This document shows, in pieces, positions 18,353-30,330 of a DNA stretch of 64,000 nt. Origin of the DNA: Prostheceraeus crozeri. Taxonomy: Eukaryota; Platyhelminthes; Polycladida; Euryleptidae. The position numbers and the translations under genes are program-made. The DNA is taken from NCBI GenBank assembly GCA_907163375.1, contig CAJQUW010011583.1, positions 28,364 through 92,363 of the forward strand. Reading direction: 5' to 3'. Each line of letters begins with the position of its first letter. Within the stretch, counting starts at the first letter, position 1. The notes below the pieces were generated by a model. That model had not been told where the DNA came from. It did not search any database and saw only the letters and a list, made by a program, of their open reading frames with translations.

Positions 18353-21300
18353 TCATTGCGCAATGCGGAGGACAGTCCTCCTGCCTCCACCGACAATGAA
18401 AACGTTGTTCTGCGGAAGGTACATCTTGTATGACGGATTAGCCTGTTTGTTTGAGAACTCATTTCCAGCCTTGTCAACAAACGGTTCGGTCAGAAAGTCA
18501 CCGGCCGCTTCATCGCCGCGTTTGGTCGTAGCGCGTCCCACAGGTTCTCCTCCGACATTCCCTAAATTTTGCCACATCCGTCCGATATTCGAAATCTTCA
18601 AAATCTCTTCCACGATTCCAATCAGCTTGCTGGCAGGAACCATTCCAGGATGGACAGGAATCCTACCCAGTTTTGCGTAATGAGCCCCCCAAGAGTGTAC
18701 CCCGATCTCTTGTATCCTGCTGTCCGTTGATGTGACGATGTAGTCTCTGTTAAAATAGATAACATAGAGCTCCACACCATCTGCAAGACAATCAGCGGAA
18801 ATCAATGAAAGCAAAACATTGGAGATGACCTTAAAATTCAAGAATTATTCTTCATCTGCAGCCGGTCCGCTGATTGTATGAGGATGGATCTGTCCTCAAT
18901 CCAAAGTGTGACGAACAAATTATTAACTTTAGATGAAAATTATTAATACTCTGACTTGGAAGGTCCGCACACGAGACAAACTCAATTATTCTTACAAGTG
19001 TTTATCAATCAGAGATTGATCAGGAGATTCCTCAGGCCTCACTCTGAGAAAGGTTGATGCTAAAATTTGATTTCGGTAATTTCTTTGTTCTATAATCTCA
19101 GCAGCCTTTTCAGATTGTTGCTACAACTCTCTCATTCCATCTCATGCGTTCTATTCGCTGACAGTTCTATTCGAGGACGGGTTGTATTCGTGAGTGGGTT
19201 GCAGTTTCACGGCAATCACCTAGAAGGTATTACTGGTATTCAATATCAAGTTGATTCTTACATAACCACAAGAATCAATGTAGCAACTTAATACAAATTC
19301 AGTAATATTGAAGCATCTCGCATGCATGCGTCAATAATTTGGTTTTCTGTAAAATCAGGCTGCATTATTACTTGAGTAGGAAGTCCCATTTAATTCACGC
19401 ATTGGGCATAGTTTCTATAAATAAAGTAAATGTTCCTTTCATGATTTTCCATTGTGATGTTTACATCTCTGATTCCAGAAACACCGCTAAATAACGGAAG
19501 ATCATTGCCTCGAAGCATTTTGAACCACACTGTACTGTGACTCCTCAAATGAGATGCACGGAAGATTTTAAACGACTTCAGAACAGTATTTCAATACTGT
19601 AATCGTATAAATCGGGCTTGTGGAGTCTGTGAAGTCAGACCCGATCAGAGAAGAAATCATCAAAGACTGATGAGACATGACAATTTGAGAATTTATTATT
19701 GCATGTTATTCCATGTTCTACAACAGAGTCCTCCATCTTTATCATGCTATGAATTGATGAGTATGAGATCTTCGCAGCTGTTTTTAGGATCTAACACAGC
19801 AGAAACTATGGCTCTGTACAGGCCTATTTCTGTTAGTGATGAACAAATCTGAAAAAATGGACAAATGTAGAGGTACTGCTGCAAGGAATAAATCAATTTC
19901 ATTACAATTATCTGTCTGAGGATAAATGGTGACAGCAAGCATCGTAAATACACCTTTTAGTACAAATGATACTGCGCTAAATGTCGTTGAAATATATATA
20001 AAAACCATATGTTAAATATAACCAAAAAGAGGCAAATTTCTACGGGCACTAGACGCTTTATTTGATTTGTGCGAGCTTTCGGCTATCCGCCTTAATCATG
20101 CACATAAAGTGATGACAAGTAAAGAAGATCGCAAACAGAATTTACACCAAAATCAATAAATCATTAAAGACAGATACTGAACGTCAAAGGTCAAAAGGGC
20201 AAAGCAAGCATACTACTAAAATGAAAAATAGTAGGGTAAAGAAATAATAAAAAATTGTTACAGAATGTTAAGCTGCACACCTTTACAATTGTTCATCAGC
20301 TTGGAAGAGTCTATGCTGTTTATATATAAAGATTCAAGTATGGACCTCTTTTGATAGTTCTTTATGCCTGAATGAATGATTTTCCACTTGACTGTCGGCT
20401 AAGTACCTGGATGTTTTGTAATGAAATGCTCCCGAACAGCAGAATCAGAGGAATTTAAAAACAAATGCTCGTTAAGACGAGACTTGATGAGACGTTTAGT
20501 TTGTCCAATGTAAATTTCACCACATAAATTACAATTAATTTGATATATGACGCATTTTGAGAAGCACATATTGCGTTTATCAGACATGGGGCAGAATTTG
20601 CAATTAGCATCACACTGCAACTTCTCTTTAGGTGGATGAAAAATTCGCTTCAATGATTGTCCACCGTAAAACCATGGGTTCACCAAGTCTTCGATTCCTA
20701 ATCTTTTCAAGAACGAAGTGTAGTGTCTTTTAGTGACTTCATCAACGTATGGACACTTGATGTAGGCTCTAATAGTATCTGGAGGCTTGTTGAGGGGATC
20801 AGACTTTCTTCGATTGTATAGTCTGAAAGAGGAGTCAACAAAGCGTTTAGGATATCCGTTTCTAGAGAATTTTTCCTTTATCAAATTAAAAGAGTACACT
20901 TTGTTCTCTTGTGTGGTAGATCTGTAGTCAGCTCGTCTAATCTCACCGAGAACAATGCCCCTTTTGATTGATATAGGACAGTTTGAGTTCCAGTGTAAAA
21001 TAGCTCCACTATGAATTGGCTTGCTGAACAGTCTGGATTGGAAACAACAACCATCGAAATATATGTCGCAATCAAGAAATGGAAGAAAACCATCAGTATT
21101 AGGCAATTCCAAAGTAAATGCAATACATGGATTCAAATTATTGATAAATGAAAGTATTTCTTGGCTGGAAATATCTGCTGCCCAAACACAAAATACATCA
21201 TCAATGTAACGCCGCCATAGTATCTCTGCACCAAACTTTTCGCGTATGTCAAATTCAAGATAATCCATGTAAATAATAGCAAGTTGAGGTGCGACAGGAT

Positions 21301-24300
21301 TCCCCATTGCAAGACCTTTATTTTGCTTGTATTGAATACCATCAATAATGGTGCGATCACAGGTCAAGGCCATTTTCACTAGTTGAATAGCATCATTCAC
21401 GGATACGCTATTGAAAAAATGAACTTCACCATCAACAACTTCTGGATTTGTTAATGATTCAAATTGTCATATTCCCAGAGATGCTGTCGAGTTTTTGAAC
21501 CATTGTCCCTCGTTTATTCCAAAACTCAAGCCTTCAAACCGTGAATTGCTGGAATATAAAGCTGAAATAGAGTGTGTTGGTAACTTTTTGCTTAGTAATG
21601 GTATAGCTATGGAAACGATAAATGAATTTCGTGGTGGAATGATTCGCCTTTTGAATAAAGCTGCAAAGAATCTGGCTGAATACCAACACTATGATAACAG
21701 TCGCATTCAATCTCTGAAAAGAAACAAAGATTGTGTTATTGTACCTACGGACAAAAGTAATCGCCTTATAGCTCTCGATAAGCCTGTTTACCAAACTCTG
21801 CTCAAAGAGGCTACTCTTGACACTGGTAATTTGTCTGTCGAAAAAGAAATTAAGCCTACAACAACACAATTGAAATTTAATAAGCAATTGACCACGATTG
21901 CGAACAAATATAGTGAGTCTGTCGATGTTATGGATGAACTTATGACAACGAAATGCAGTGACCCTAAGCCCAATGCGCCATATATCTTACCAAAGGATCA
22001 TAAAGATGGAGATCTCAAAGGACGCCCCATAACTGCAGCCTTCGACGGACCCTCCACCAAACTTTCAAGATTATTGTCAAATCATCTCCAAAAGCTGATC
22101 AAGTATGTGACTTCACATATATCGAGTACAGATGATTTCATATTATGGCTGTCTGACAGCAATAATTTCCCATTTCAAATTAGTGGTTTTGAATCGTTTG
22201 ACGTCACTAACTTATACGGATCAATACCCCTTGATACCAGTGGTATCACTATTGGTATGTTCGATGTCTTGCGAACTTTTCTTGAGAAATATCGCCAAAA
22301 TGATCATTTTTTCAATAGCGTATCCGTGAATGATGCTATTCAACTAGTGAAAATGGCCTTGACCTGTGATCGCACCATTATTGATGGTATTCAATACAAG
22401 CAAAATAAAGGTCTTGCAATGGGGAATCCTGTCGGACCTCAACTTGCTATTATTTACATGGATTATCTTGAATTTGACATACGCGAAAAGTTTGGTGCAG
22501 AGATACTATGGCGGCGTTACATTGATGATGTATTTTGTGTTTGGGCAGCAGATATTTCCAGCCAAGAAATACTTTCATTTATCAATAATTTGAATCCATG
22601 TATTGCATTTACTTTGGAATTGCCTAATACTGATGGTTTTCTTCCATTTCTTGATTGCGACATATATTTCGATGGTTGTTGTTTCCAATCCAGACTGTTC
22701 AGCAAGCCAATTCATAGTGGAGCTATTTTACACTGGAACTCAAACTGTCCTATATCAATCAAAAGGGGCATTGTTCTCGGTGAGATTAGACGAGCTGACT
22801 ACAGATCTACCACACAAGAGAACAAAGTGTACTCTTTTAATTTGATAAAGGAAAAATTCTCTAGAAACGGATATCCTAAACGCTTTGTTGACTCCTCTTT
22901 CAGACTATACAATCGAAGAAAGTCTGATCCCCTCAACAAGCCTCCAGATACTATTAGAGCCTACATCAAGTGTCCATACGTTGATGAAGTCACTAAAAGA
23001 CACTACACTTCGTTCTTGAAAAGATTAGGAATCGAAGACTTGGTGAACCCATGGTTTTACGGTGGACAATCATTGAAGCGAATTTTTCATCCACCTAAAG
23101 AGAAGTTGCAGTGTGATGCTAATTGCAAATTCTGCCCATGTCTGATAAACGCAATATGTGCTTCTCAAAATGCGTCATATATCAAATTAATTGTAATTTA
23201 TGTGGTGAAATTTACATTGGACAAACTAAACGTCTCATCAAGTCTCGTCTTAACGAGCATTTGTTTTTAAATTCCTCTGATTCTGCTGTTCGGGAGCATT
23301 TCATTACAAAACATCCAGGTACTCAGCCGACAGTCAAGTGGAAAATCATTCATTCAGGCATAAAGAACTATCAAAAGAGGTCCATACTTGAATCTTTATA
23401 TATAAACAGCATAGACTCTTCCAAGCTGATGAACAATTGTAAAGGTGTGCAGCTTAACATTCTGTAACAATTTTTTATTATTTCTTTACCCTACTATTTT
23501 TCATTTTAGTAGTATGCTTGCTTTGCCCTTTTGACCTTTGACGTTCAGTATCTGTCTTTAATGATTTATTGATTTTGGTGTAAATTCTGTTTGCGATCTT
23601 CTTTACTTGTCATCACTTTATGTGCATGATTAAGGCGGATAGCCGAAAGCTCGCACAAATCAAATAAAGCGTCTAGTGCCCGTAGAAATTTGCCTCTTTT
23701 TGGTTATATTTAACACTTGAATCCGGGCACGTGGAGAACCATCTCATTATCAAAAACCATATGTTTGCATTTGTTTACTAAGACGGCTGAAAGACACTCT
23801 AATGATTAGTTATATCGATCCGCTGCACGTGAACATCATTGTTTTACTATAGAGATCAACTTTCACAATGTTTTGATGCTGATATTTAAGCAAGAAAACT
23901 AAGAATTTGTAAAAGGGGTGCACTGGACCCCCTAAGGACTCAGCGTGTGAAAAATCTCAGGTCTTTGGGGGCTGAATCAGATAGAGGAGTTTACCGTCGT
24001 ACTTCAAGAAAGTAGATTTGCTTTATACTGTTAAAGTATTCGAAACAAGTGTTTTACGCAAAATTACGCTGTAGATATGAAAATTGTCCAACGTAATGTG
24101 TTGAATTTGCATATATTTCCGATTTCTTTGACGTTCCAATGTTTACCAAAGTTGTACTTGTGCTCTAGCCCGCCGCACATGCAAATTTCCATGTATTGTC
24201 TGTGCTCCACAGCCGTGATAGATTTCTGGTAATATTAATACTTAGTAGCATTGATATAATACTGTAATAATGATAATAATAATGCTTTTTTCAGTGCAAA

Positions 24301-24568
24301 GAGTGGTGCATATAGAGTTCGTATTCGGTTTATAATAATTTTGAATAATATCCATCTGAATCGAGCTAAAAATTAAGAATGTTTTCAGCAAACATGCCCT
24401 CGAATTCATCTAATTAATCCCTCCATAGATGGCTATCAATCGGATACTATGAACAACTGAAATCAAAAACTCATAAACAAGATCGAAAGAATACATACCA
24501 CCTTGCACTGGCAATGCAACAGCACCAGTGACTGCAATCAGCAGAAGGCAAAATATTCTCAGCGACAT
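18353..24568 (-). CDS. Secreted cysteine-free protein, hypervariable C-terminal half (unit 1 copy)
   Basis: A spliced minus-strand gene inferred from matching exon signals. Coding exon A (24499-24569) follows the acceptor TTGTTTCTTGCAG, starts with T-ATG, encodes MSLRIFCLLLIAVTGAVALPV (a classic signal peptide) and ends at donor G|GTATGT. Coding exon B (18353-18780) follows acceptor TGATTGTCTTGCAG and runs to TGA. The phases match, the joint forming an Asp codon. The product is 165 residues: a signal of about 18-23, then a mature domain beginning near DGVELYVIYFNRDYIV, without cysteine or membrane segment. I do not recognise the domain. Compared with the unit 2 copy, the half before GRMWQ is identical and the half after it carries 15 replacements. 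A Penelope pair sits in its second intron. An ATTAAA lies about 480 bases past the stop (17868-17873). Other exons in the introns cannot be excluded. Confidence 0.68.
18781..20013 (-). other. Intron 2 of the secreted-protein gene, first part
   Basis: Non-coding and nearly identical to 43,810-45,0xx in unit 2 (about five differences in the first 900 bases by eye). I see no other exon or element in it. Confidence 0.55.
20399..21422 (-). pseudogene. Penelope reverse transcriptase plus GIY-YIG, truncated left arm
   Basis: About 340 residues: the second half of the reverse transcriptase (GLAMGNPVAPQLAI, LWRRYIDDVFCVW with the catalytic Asp pair), the Cys-rich linker (CDANCKFCP) and the GIY-YIG endonuclease start (YQINCNLCGEIYIGQTKR). 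The upstream half is missing because the arm is cut at the head-to-head joint. Confidence 0.9.
21495..23467 (+). CDS. Penelope-like reverse transcriptase / GIY-YIG endonuclease (right arm)
   Basis: A long frame of 591 residues (21495-23270) with reverse transcriptase motifs: KDHKDGDLKGRPITAAFDGP near residue 165, FDVTNLYGSIP near 230, GLAMGNPVGPQLA near 305 and RRYIDDVF near 338. The Cys-rich linker follows. The GIY-YIG domain (CGEIYIGQTKR...RLNEHLFLNSS) continues in an overlapping frame from about 23,130 to 23,467, so the two parts are one frame apart in this copy, unlike the left arm. Penelope enzymes nick target DNA with GIY-YIG and prime reverse transcription there. No upstream ATG-bearing exon was identified. 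Confidence 0.9.
23766..24498 (-). other. Intron 2 of the secreted-protein gene, second part
   Basis: Resumes the sequence shared with unit 2 (45,03x-45,770). No frame or element is recognised. A short inverted pair around GGGGTGCACTGGACCCC (about 23,918-23,934) can fold. Confidence 0.5.
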
Positions 24569-24569
24569 A

Positions 24570-27500
24570 CTGCAAGAAACAATTGAAGACATTTTGTTAA
24601 GGAATCGAAATGATGGAGAGAAAATGTGCGTCACACGCAACGCACGTGTATTTCTAAATTACAAAGCATTTGGGATGGTTCATGAATTAGTCTTTGAACT
24701 TTATTCATCAACTCTGTTATATGAATACAAACCTTCACGTACTGATCAGAATTTCCGCCTTACAGATTAATCAATAGCAAAAACATGACAGAGTAAGCTT
24801 ATTCAAAGCAAAAACGTGATGAAAAAAGGATCAGTTGAAATGGTGTTGTTTTCGCCTAGAGTTTTAATTTTCTTTTTTCGTTTTTCGAGTTCGTTTTATT
24901 CCTATCGTTGCTTTTCGTTTTCGTATTTTTGATGTTTTTCAGTGGTGCATTCTTCGTGCCTGCGGGGCCATCGACTCAGAGACATCAATATTCTAGTTAC
25001 CAATATTTATGATACAGAAAAATATCATTATTAATTTGCATTCATCTTGCACTGATCATTTTACACATCTTAGACAGTTTTCAAGCCTCAATATCAGGTC
25101 AGAAACGCTCAGATGGATGAATTTTGATTCTTATTGATTTAGATATATTAATGAAGATCTCACAATTTGATCTGTGTGAGCATTTTAGTGTCAACAGTCT
25201 CTTGATCAGTGTTAATTGTCAATTAACCAACGACCAAATGATGGCTATGATCTTCCTTTAATATTTTGCACTTTGTCATTCAAACAGATGCCACAAAGGG
25301 TTCTTCGGTTTGCAATTTGAAGGTCCTTGTCCTCGACCTTTTTGAAATTTGCAATGTCAATATTTTTCAGTATTTTTCCGAAAGGGCTACGCGCTATCTA
25401 TTCTATTCATTGAATCTACTCATTTGAATATTTGGTTATCTTTTACAACTAAACTGGTTTTGAAATTATTTGATTTTAAAATTTGTCTACTTAAATCAAA
25501 TAAATAAATATAATGAAACAAATGAGCCAAGGCATATTTTATCAATCTGAACGACAAGTGTTATCTCTCATGTGCTTCTTTAATGAGTGAATTAGGCCTA
25601 TTGAGACGTTAGTCATTCTAAAAGAAACAATGAATAACGGATTGTGGTGAACCTATCAACCATATGTGATTGACCGTAAGCCACGTCCTTTTCTTAAGTA
25701 ATTTCATTGAAGAAGTTGCTATTGTGTCAATCTTAACTTCTGTGTCAGTGGATTCAACCTATCACTTAATTAGCAAGAGTGTGGATCAGTCTTTATGGGC
25801 TAACTTATGGTATTTTATCCTGCATTAGATAAGCTTATTTCTGTATGATGCGGATGTGCATTCCTCTACATATGAATAATGTCAATTTAAATAAGTTAGC
25901 AGGCCTAGCACCTTACAACTTTTGATACGTCTAAGTTAACATAGTTTCCTCAAACGTGAATTTTGAAATGCGCAATCATGTGAGTAGACAAGATCTCCAA
26001 GCACTTGGGTATTGATGATATTTATTTTTTAAACACTCTTATCGACGATCTCAAAAATATGCATGGGATAATCAGTCGGGGACATTCTAAATAAGTTTAA
26101 TAAGCAGTATATTTAGTACCGGTACATTGCAATTCTTGTCTGATCGATCAATCTTAATAATTGCTGCCGATAGATTGACCGAGCGGTTTTCGAACGGGGC
26201 CGGTCGACCAATCGACTTACACCGACACAACCCAACCGGTCAACTGGGCCGATCACCAGTTCTCGGTTCCAACCCTGCTCTAAATAGTGAACTCTGCTCA
26301 TTGACTAAGACAAAGTTGAGCTTCTTATAGTTCTGAAATCAGCTGGTAGACATCACTTTCAACTTCAAGAATTTCTTAAAAAATTGATTCCCTTTTACAC
26401 AATTCATATATCAATAAAGTCACTAAATTCATTTTAAGAAAGTCAAAACTATTACTTTGTACAATACATTTCATCCACTCTTGTTCAAGTGCAAACACTG
26501 GACTGAATACAAACTTTAAAATTATATGCTTATAGAGTGATTATACTAGATCCATGAACAAAATTGAGAGCATGCAAACCCATCAGAGTAAGAGACATGA
26601 AACAATTGAGTAATTAACCTACAGTGTAGATATTAAAAGAAGCAAAAAGGAAGACTTGATAACTACCACGGTAAATAAAGGGTTGATACAAAATCCTTTT
26701 GCTGGCAAAATTCGGGCTTTTCATGTAAGATAACGAGAGACTCGAGAATCCCTAATGTCCGCCTGTTGTTCATGTGTTACTTAATATTAAAATTGTTGAC
26801 TGCTGATGGTCTTTCGTTATTGCAGACTTGTAAATGTCTAGTAATGCTGCAAGTTTCGGAAGACCTGAAGTGGCTAGCCAACACATTAAGGTGTCCATGT
26901 ACCCATATCTACTATAATTCCAGCAAATAGCATCACTTTCGATTAATAGATTCTCTGGTCTCAAGCTGTTACATGAATATCACTTTCCTCATCACCGACT
27001 CATGCCAAAACTGTGCTTTGTAGTGTATTTAAAAGTTAAGGAACTATAGTTAGAGTGCAACTGATTGACAGGATTCTAGATCAGCTTTCTCTTCTTTGCT
27101 TCTAGCTGTGAATCCGGCAAAGTGATTTACTTATCTGCTATCACATGAAGTGCTGCTTTAAATACGTTTAAATTTATTTACCGGATAGATATAGATAATT
27201 CTGCTTGCTTGTATCTGTGTAGACCAACCTGGCTACAATAAGAGACTGAATACAACATAATCATTGCTTTGTTAACCGAAACCTACTGTACCATTCACAT
27301 GGCTCTTGCTTATGGGAACTACTTCATAGAAGTCTTGCGATAAGTGAAATTTGAAACCTTGGACTGAAGTTGCAGCAATTTGACAATAATGCTTCATTGA
27401 AAATGACCCAAGAATCACAATTAATGGCAGACAGGGTTGACGTACAGATCTGTAGACACGATTGGAAGGATAATTTTCTGATCGTTTAACCGTTTAACAC

Positions 27501-28437
27501 TTGTGCTACCATGACTGACAATGTTTTGCCACCTACCTTTTGAATCATGCATGACAACTTTTAACAGAAGTATAATCCGATCTTTCACATGCTTGAAGAA
27601 ATTATCATTATACTTCTATTCCACAACCAACCCGTTTACCAAAAGTAAGGATGAATGAATGAATTTGTATATTTATAGCCAGTGAAAGTGAACCGTCACT
27701 GTATAAAGCCGTGCAGTAATAAGGAAAACGTATAGTAATAGTGTAAAACCTTCAAGTATAAACCGACACAGTGTCATTTTTGTGCCACTTGCGGTAAACA
27801 ACGTGATCATTTTTCTTAGAGAAAGATCCTTTGTAAAGCTATTGCACCCACAATTGTGCATTTATGAATGATTTACGAGGGGGCGTTTATTAGAAATGAG
27901 TTTTCTGTGCTATTTTTAACATTGTTGCAATTTTCAGAGGGGCCTCAGTTAGAGAGTGGTATTTATTCGAGTTAAAGTAGTTAGAGAGTGCAGGCCTTGC
28001 CTACATGTAAAATATGATTCGCTGCATAGAAAATCAGTTGTAAGTCAAAACTCGAATTTTTGAAATAATGATACGTAAAATTCTATTAGAAATGAAGAAA
28101 TAGTCTCAAAATTAGTTCTAAATGTTCGAATCATGGCTTCGTAAGTATCCTGTTCATTAAATGTTGTTTAACCGGATGACTTATAAGTATTTGAATTAAC
28201 TCAATATTTCAATGTATCATTATTAATTATCATATTTTGTCATGTTATCAAGGTGGTGAAATGTTGCCAGTCACGGAAAACAAGGCTCGTACAACATCGT
28301 AGTAGCACAAGTGTTGAGCAAGTTTGCTGCTTCCATCTCTGTAAATTTAGTAAGTTTAAAGAGTAAATTTGATAATAAAGAATTTGCCTAAAATCAAAGA
28401 GAGCATAGGGCTGGCAATACAAAGAAAAAACTCTTAC
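24570..28437 (-). other. Intron 1 of the secreted-protein gene
   Basis: Bounded by donor CAG|GTAAGAG (28438/28437) and acceptor TTGCAG|T (24570/24569). About 3.9 kb, non-coding, and shared with 45,842-49,738. The only structured item I can see is the tRNA-like SINE candidate near 26.2 kb. Confidence 0.5.
26173..26290 (+). repeat. tRNA-like SINE candidate
   Basis: The segment has an A-box-like TGACCGAGCGGTTTTCG, as in Leu/Ser tRNAs, and a B-box-like GGTTCCAACCC about 85 bases later (26265-26275). No clear tail or target duplication is seen. It is nearly identical in unit 2 (47,465-47,580), so it predates the duplication. Confidence 0.35.
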
Positions 28438-28517
28438 CTGACACAAGTGGTTGTTTTCAACGCTTTTTGAGTACAGCAGAAGTGATTGAAAATTCATTTT
28501 CTGCTGCCGCTTTTATA
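28438..28517 (-). promoter_or_regulatory. TATA promoter and 5' leader exon of the secreted-protein gene (unit 1)
   Basis: On the minus strand TATAAAAG (28510-28517) is followed about 25-30 bases later by TTCAATCACTTC, an initiator-like stretch. A leader of about 50 bases then ends at the strong donor CAG|GTAAGAG (28438/28437). An ATG at about 28,497 precedes the expected start site, so it is probably not in the mRNA. Spliced to the exon at 24,569 the leader would place the signal-peptide ATG as the second base triplet of that exon. The same signals are present in unit 2. Confidence 0.55.
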
Positions 28518-29074
28518 ATACTTTTCCTGCGAATTTGAAGCTTGTTTTCATTTAGGAGCGCGTCACTGACCAGCTCCCAATATCTCACGATCATTAATGA
28601 TATTCGATTCTAATTAAATGATTAGTTAGAAAATACAAAAAATGACACAGCAACAACTTTATGTGAACTAAAAGTCTGATTATACGATGGCTCTCACAAA
28701 AAAAACAAACTGATTATGAAACTCAATTTTCTGAACTGTGATATTCACAGTAATGACAGTTCCTATAGTCAAAGAATAATTCAGAAAAGTCAAAATAGTC
28801 TTCTGAAGGTACTTCCATTTATTTATTACGAGCCAGAATTTTCGCCTTACGGCTTTGTCAATGGCAGATATAATGAAAATCAGGAGGTCATTCCATGTGT
28901 TGAGCATTATGAACATGATTCAGTTAAACTGAAGGTGAATGAATAAAAAGGAATCTAAAAACCAAAAAGACTAGCAATTGCATGCTACTGGTATACATCT
29001 AAACGGTAGTACTGATAAAAGTAATAAAGGAAAAGATCACAAAATTGGATATAGACTGCGCATCTGGAAGATTG
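28518..29074. other. Upstream region of the secreted-protein gene
   Basis: Promoter-proximal non-coding DNA up to the Penelope remnant. A 76-residue open frame (28716-28946) is the same in both units, but the DNA around it is just as well conserved, so coding is not supported. Confidence 0.4.
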
Positions 29075-30330
29075 TCATATTGTACTCAAAGAATAACCTT
29101 GGCAACCATTCATGAGATGCTGATGGGAGATCTTCCTGATGTATAAGGCTTCCATTGTTTTCCGTTTGCCTGTGTTTACGAGACCAGTATGAAGTAGCTC
29201 CCATCTGAAATCGATCTGTCCGTTGTGGTCAGAATCTGTATGCATCACTACGTGGCTGGATTTGTTATTAGGATTAAGATGCTCTTGGATTCTTGTTTTC
29301 GCCATGCGTCCTGATTCCCCTATGTAAACTTTACCACATATATTACATATGATTTGGTACACAACTCCTTTAACTTGGCAAACACTTGAGTGCACGGAGA
29401 TTCTGCAGCACTTACGGGAGGCATCACATTCAAGCTTATCCTTGGGAGGGCGAAAATAGTGATTCATAGATTTATTTGCGAAGCGAACATAAACCCTATC
29501 TTTCAAACCAGTTCGTTTGATGGTGTTCAAAAGCTTCCGGTTAGTTTCTTCTGAAATAAAGGGGCATTTGATGAATATTCGACCAGATTTGTCTCCATCT
29601 TGCTTAGGATACTTTTCCCTGCGTCTATAATCTCGCAAAACACTGTTCAGGAATGTCGACGGATAGCCATTGTCCTTAAATCTGGATAGTACTTTGGTAA
29701 TGGAATACTCCACGAATTCAGATGTTGATCGAAAAGATGCCCTACGCAGTTCACCAAAAACAATAGCTCTTTTCAAAGATTTAGGAGTATGAGAATCCCA
29801 TGGATGCATAACACCACTGTGGCATTCTTTGAAATAAATCCCTGATATGAAACTTGAACCTTGCAACTTGACTTCACAATCTAGGTATGGCAGGAAATTA
29901 TCTGAATTGTGTGTAGGTGTCTCCATTGTGAATTGTATACTCTTGTGCATGCGATTCGCTGTTTGAAGAATATCATAATTGTTCATATCTGAAGGATAAA
30001 TAACGAAAATATCGTCTATGTACCGCCTCCAATAAATGTTTCGGTTAGAAAATTCAGATAACATTTTCTGTTCCACATAGTGCATAAAGATAATGGCTGC
30101 TTGTGGTGCTACAGGATTTCCCATTGATAACCCAACACACTAGGAGTAGACAGAATTTCCATGTAGAATTGTGTCCGATGTCAAACACAAGCGAAACAAC
30201 TCCATGAAATCACCAGTGAAAAGTTCCTGAAAAAATTCGCTAGCGTCTTGAAATTCCTCATAGAAGCATTTCATGGCTGAAAATAGTCCTTGCTCACCAT
30301 TTGTATCCTCATAAGGAATAGAGAATAATT
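29075..30330 (-). pseudogene. Penelope-like element remnant, second family (unit 1)
   Basis: A 349-residue frame (29075-30124) encodes the reverse transcriptase palm (GNPVAPQAAIIFMHY, WRRYIDDIFVIYPSD), a Cys-rich linker (CDASRKCCRISVHSSVCQ) and a GIY-YIG domain (YQIICNICGKVYIGESGRMA). Homology continues upstream to about 30,330 (MKCFYEEFQDASEFFQELF) past a stop codon, TAG, just before GLSMGNP. It is 5'-truncated. This family differs from the 20-23.7 kb pair. Unit 2 has the same remnant, so it predates the duplication. Confidence 0.88.

Larger units (their letters stand above)
20014..23751. mobile_element. Head-to-head Penelope-like pair, unit 1 only
   Basis: Two Penelope-like copies meet head to head at about 21,422. 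The left arm (20,014-21,422, minus) is 5'-truncated and the right arm (21,423-23,751, plus) is longer. The outer ends are inverted copies (AAATATAACCAAAAAGAGGC and its complement), and the arms are almost identical. Flanks are the 14-base target duplication AAAAACCATATGTT (20000-20013 and 23752-23765). Unit 2 lacks the insertion, so it is probably younger than the duplication. The last 40 bases at the right (23,712-23,751) have no counterpart on the left. Confidence 0.92.

Noticed and set aside
20014-23751. Hammerhead ribozyme in the Penelope pair
   Set aside because: CTGATGA occurs once near 23,42x, but no matching GAAA core and helices follow.
26127-26330. 67-residue frame shared by both units
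   Set aside because: It overlaps the tRNA-like SINE candidate, and open frames exist on both strands without likeness to any protein.
28716-28946. 76-residue open frame identical in both units
   Set aside because: The surrounding non-coding DNA is equally identical, there is no splice or family evidence, and a minus-strand frame of similar size overlaps it.
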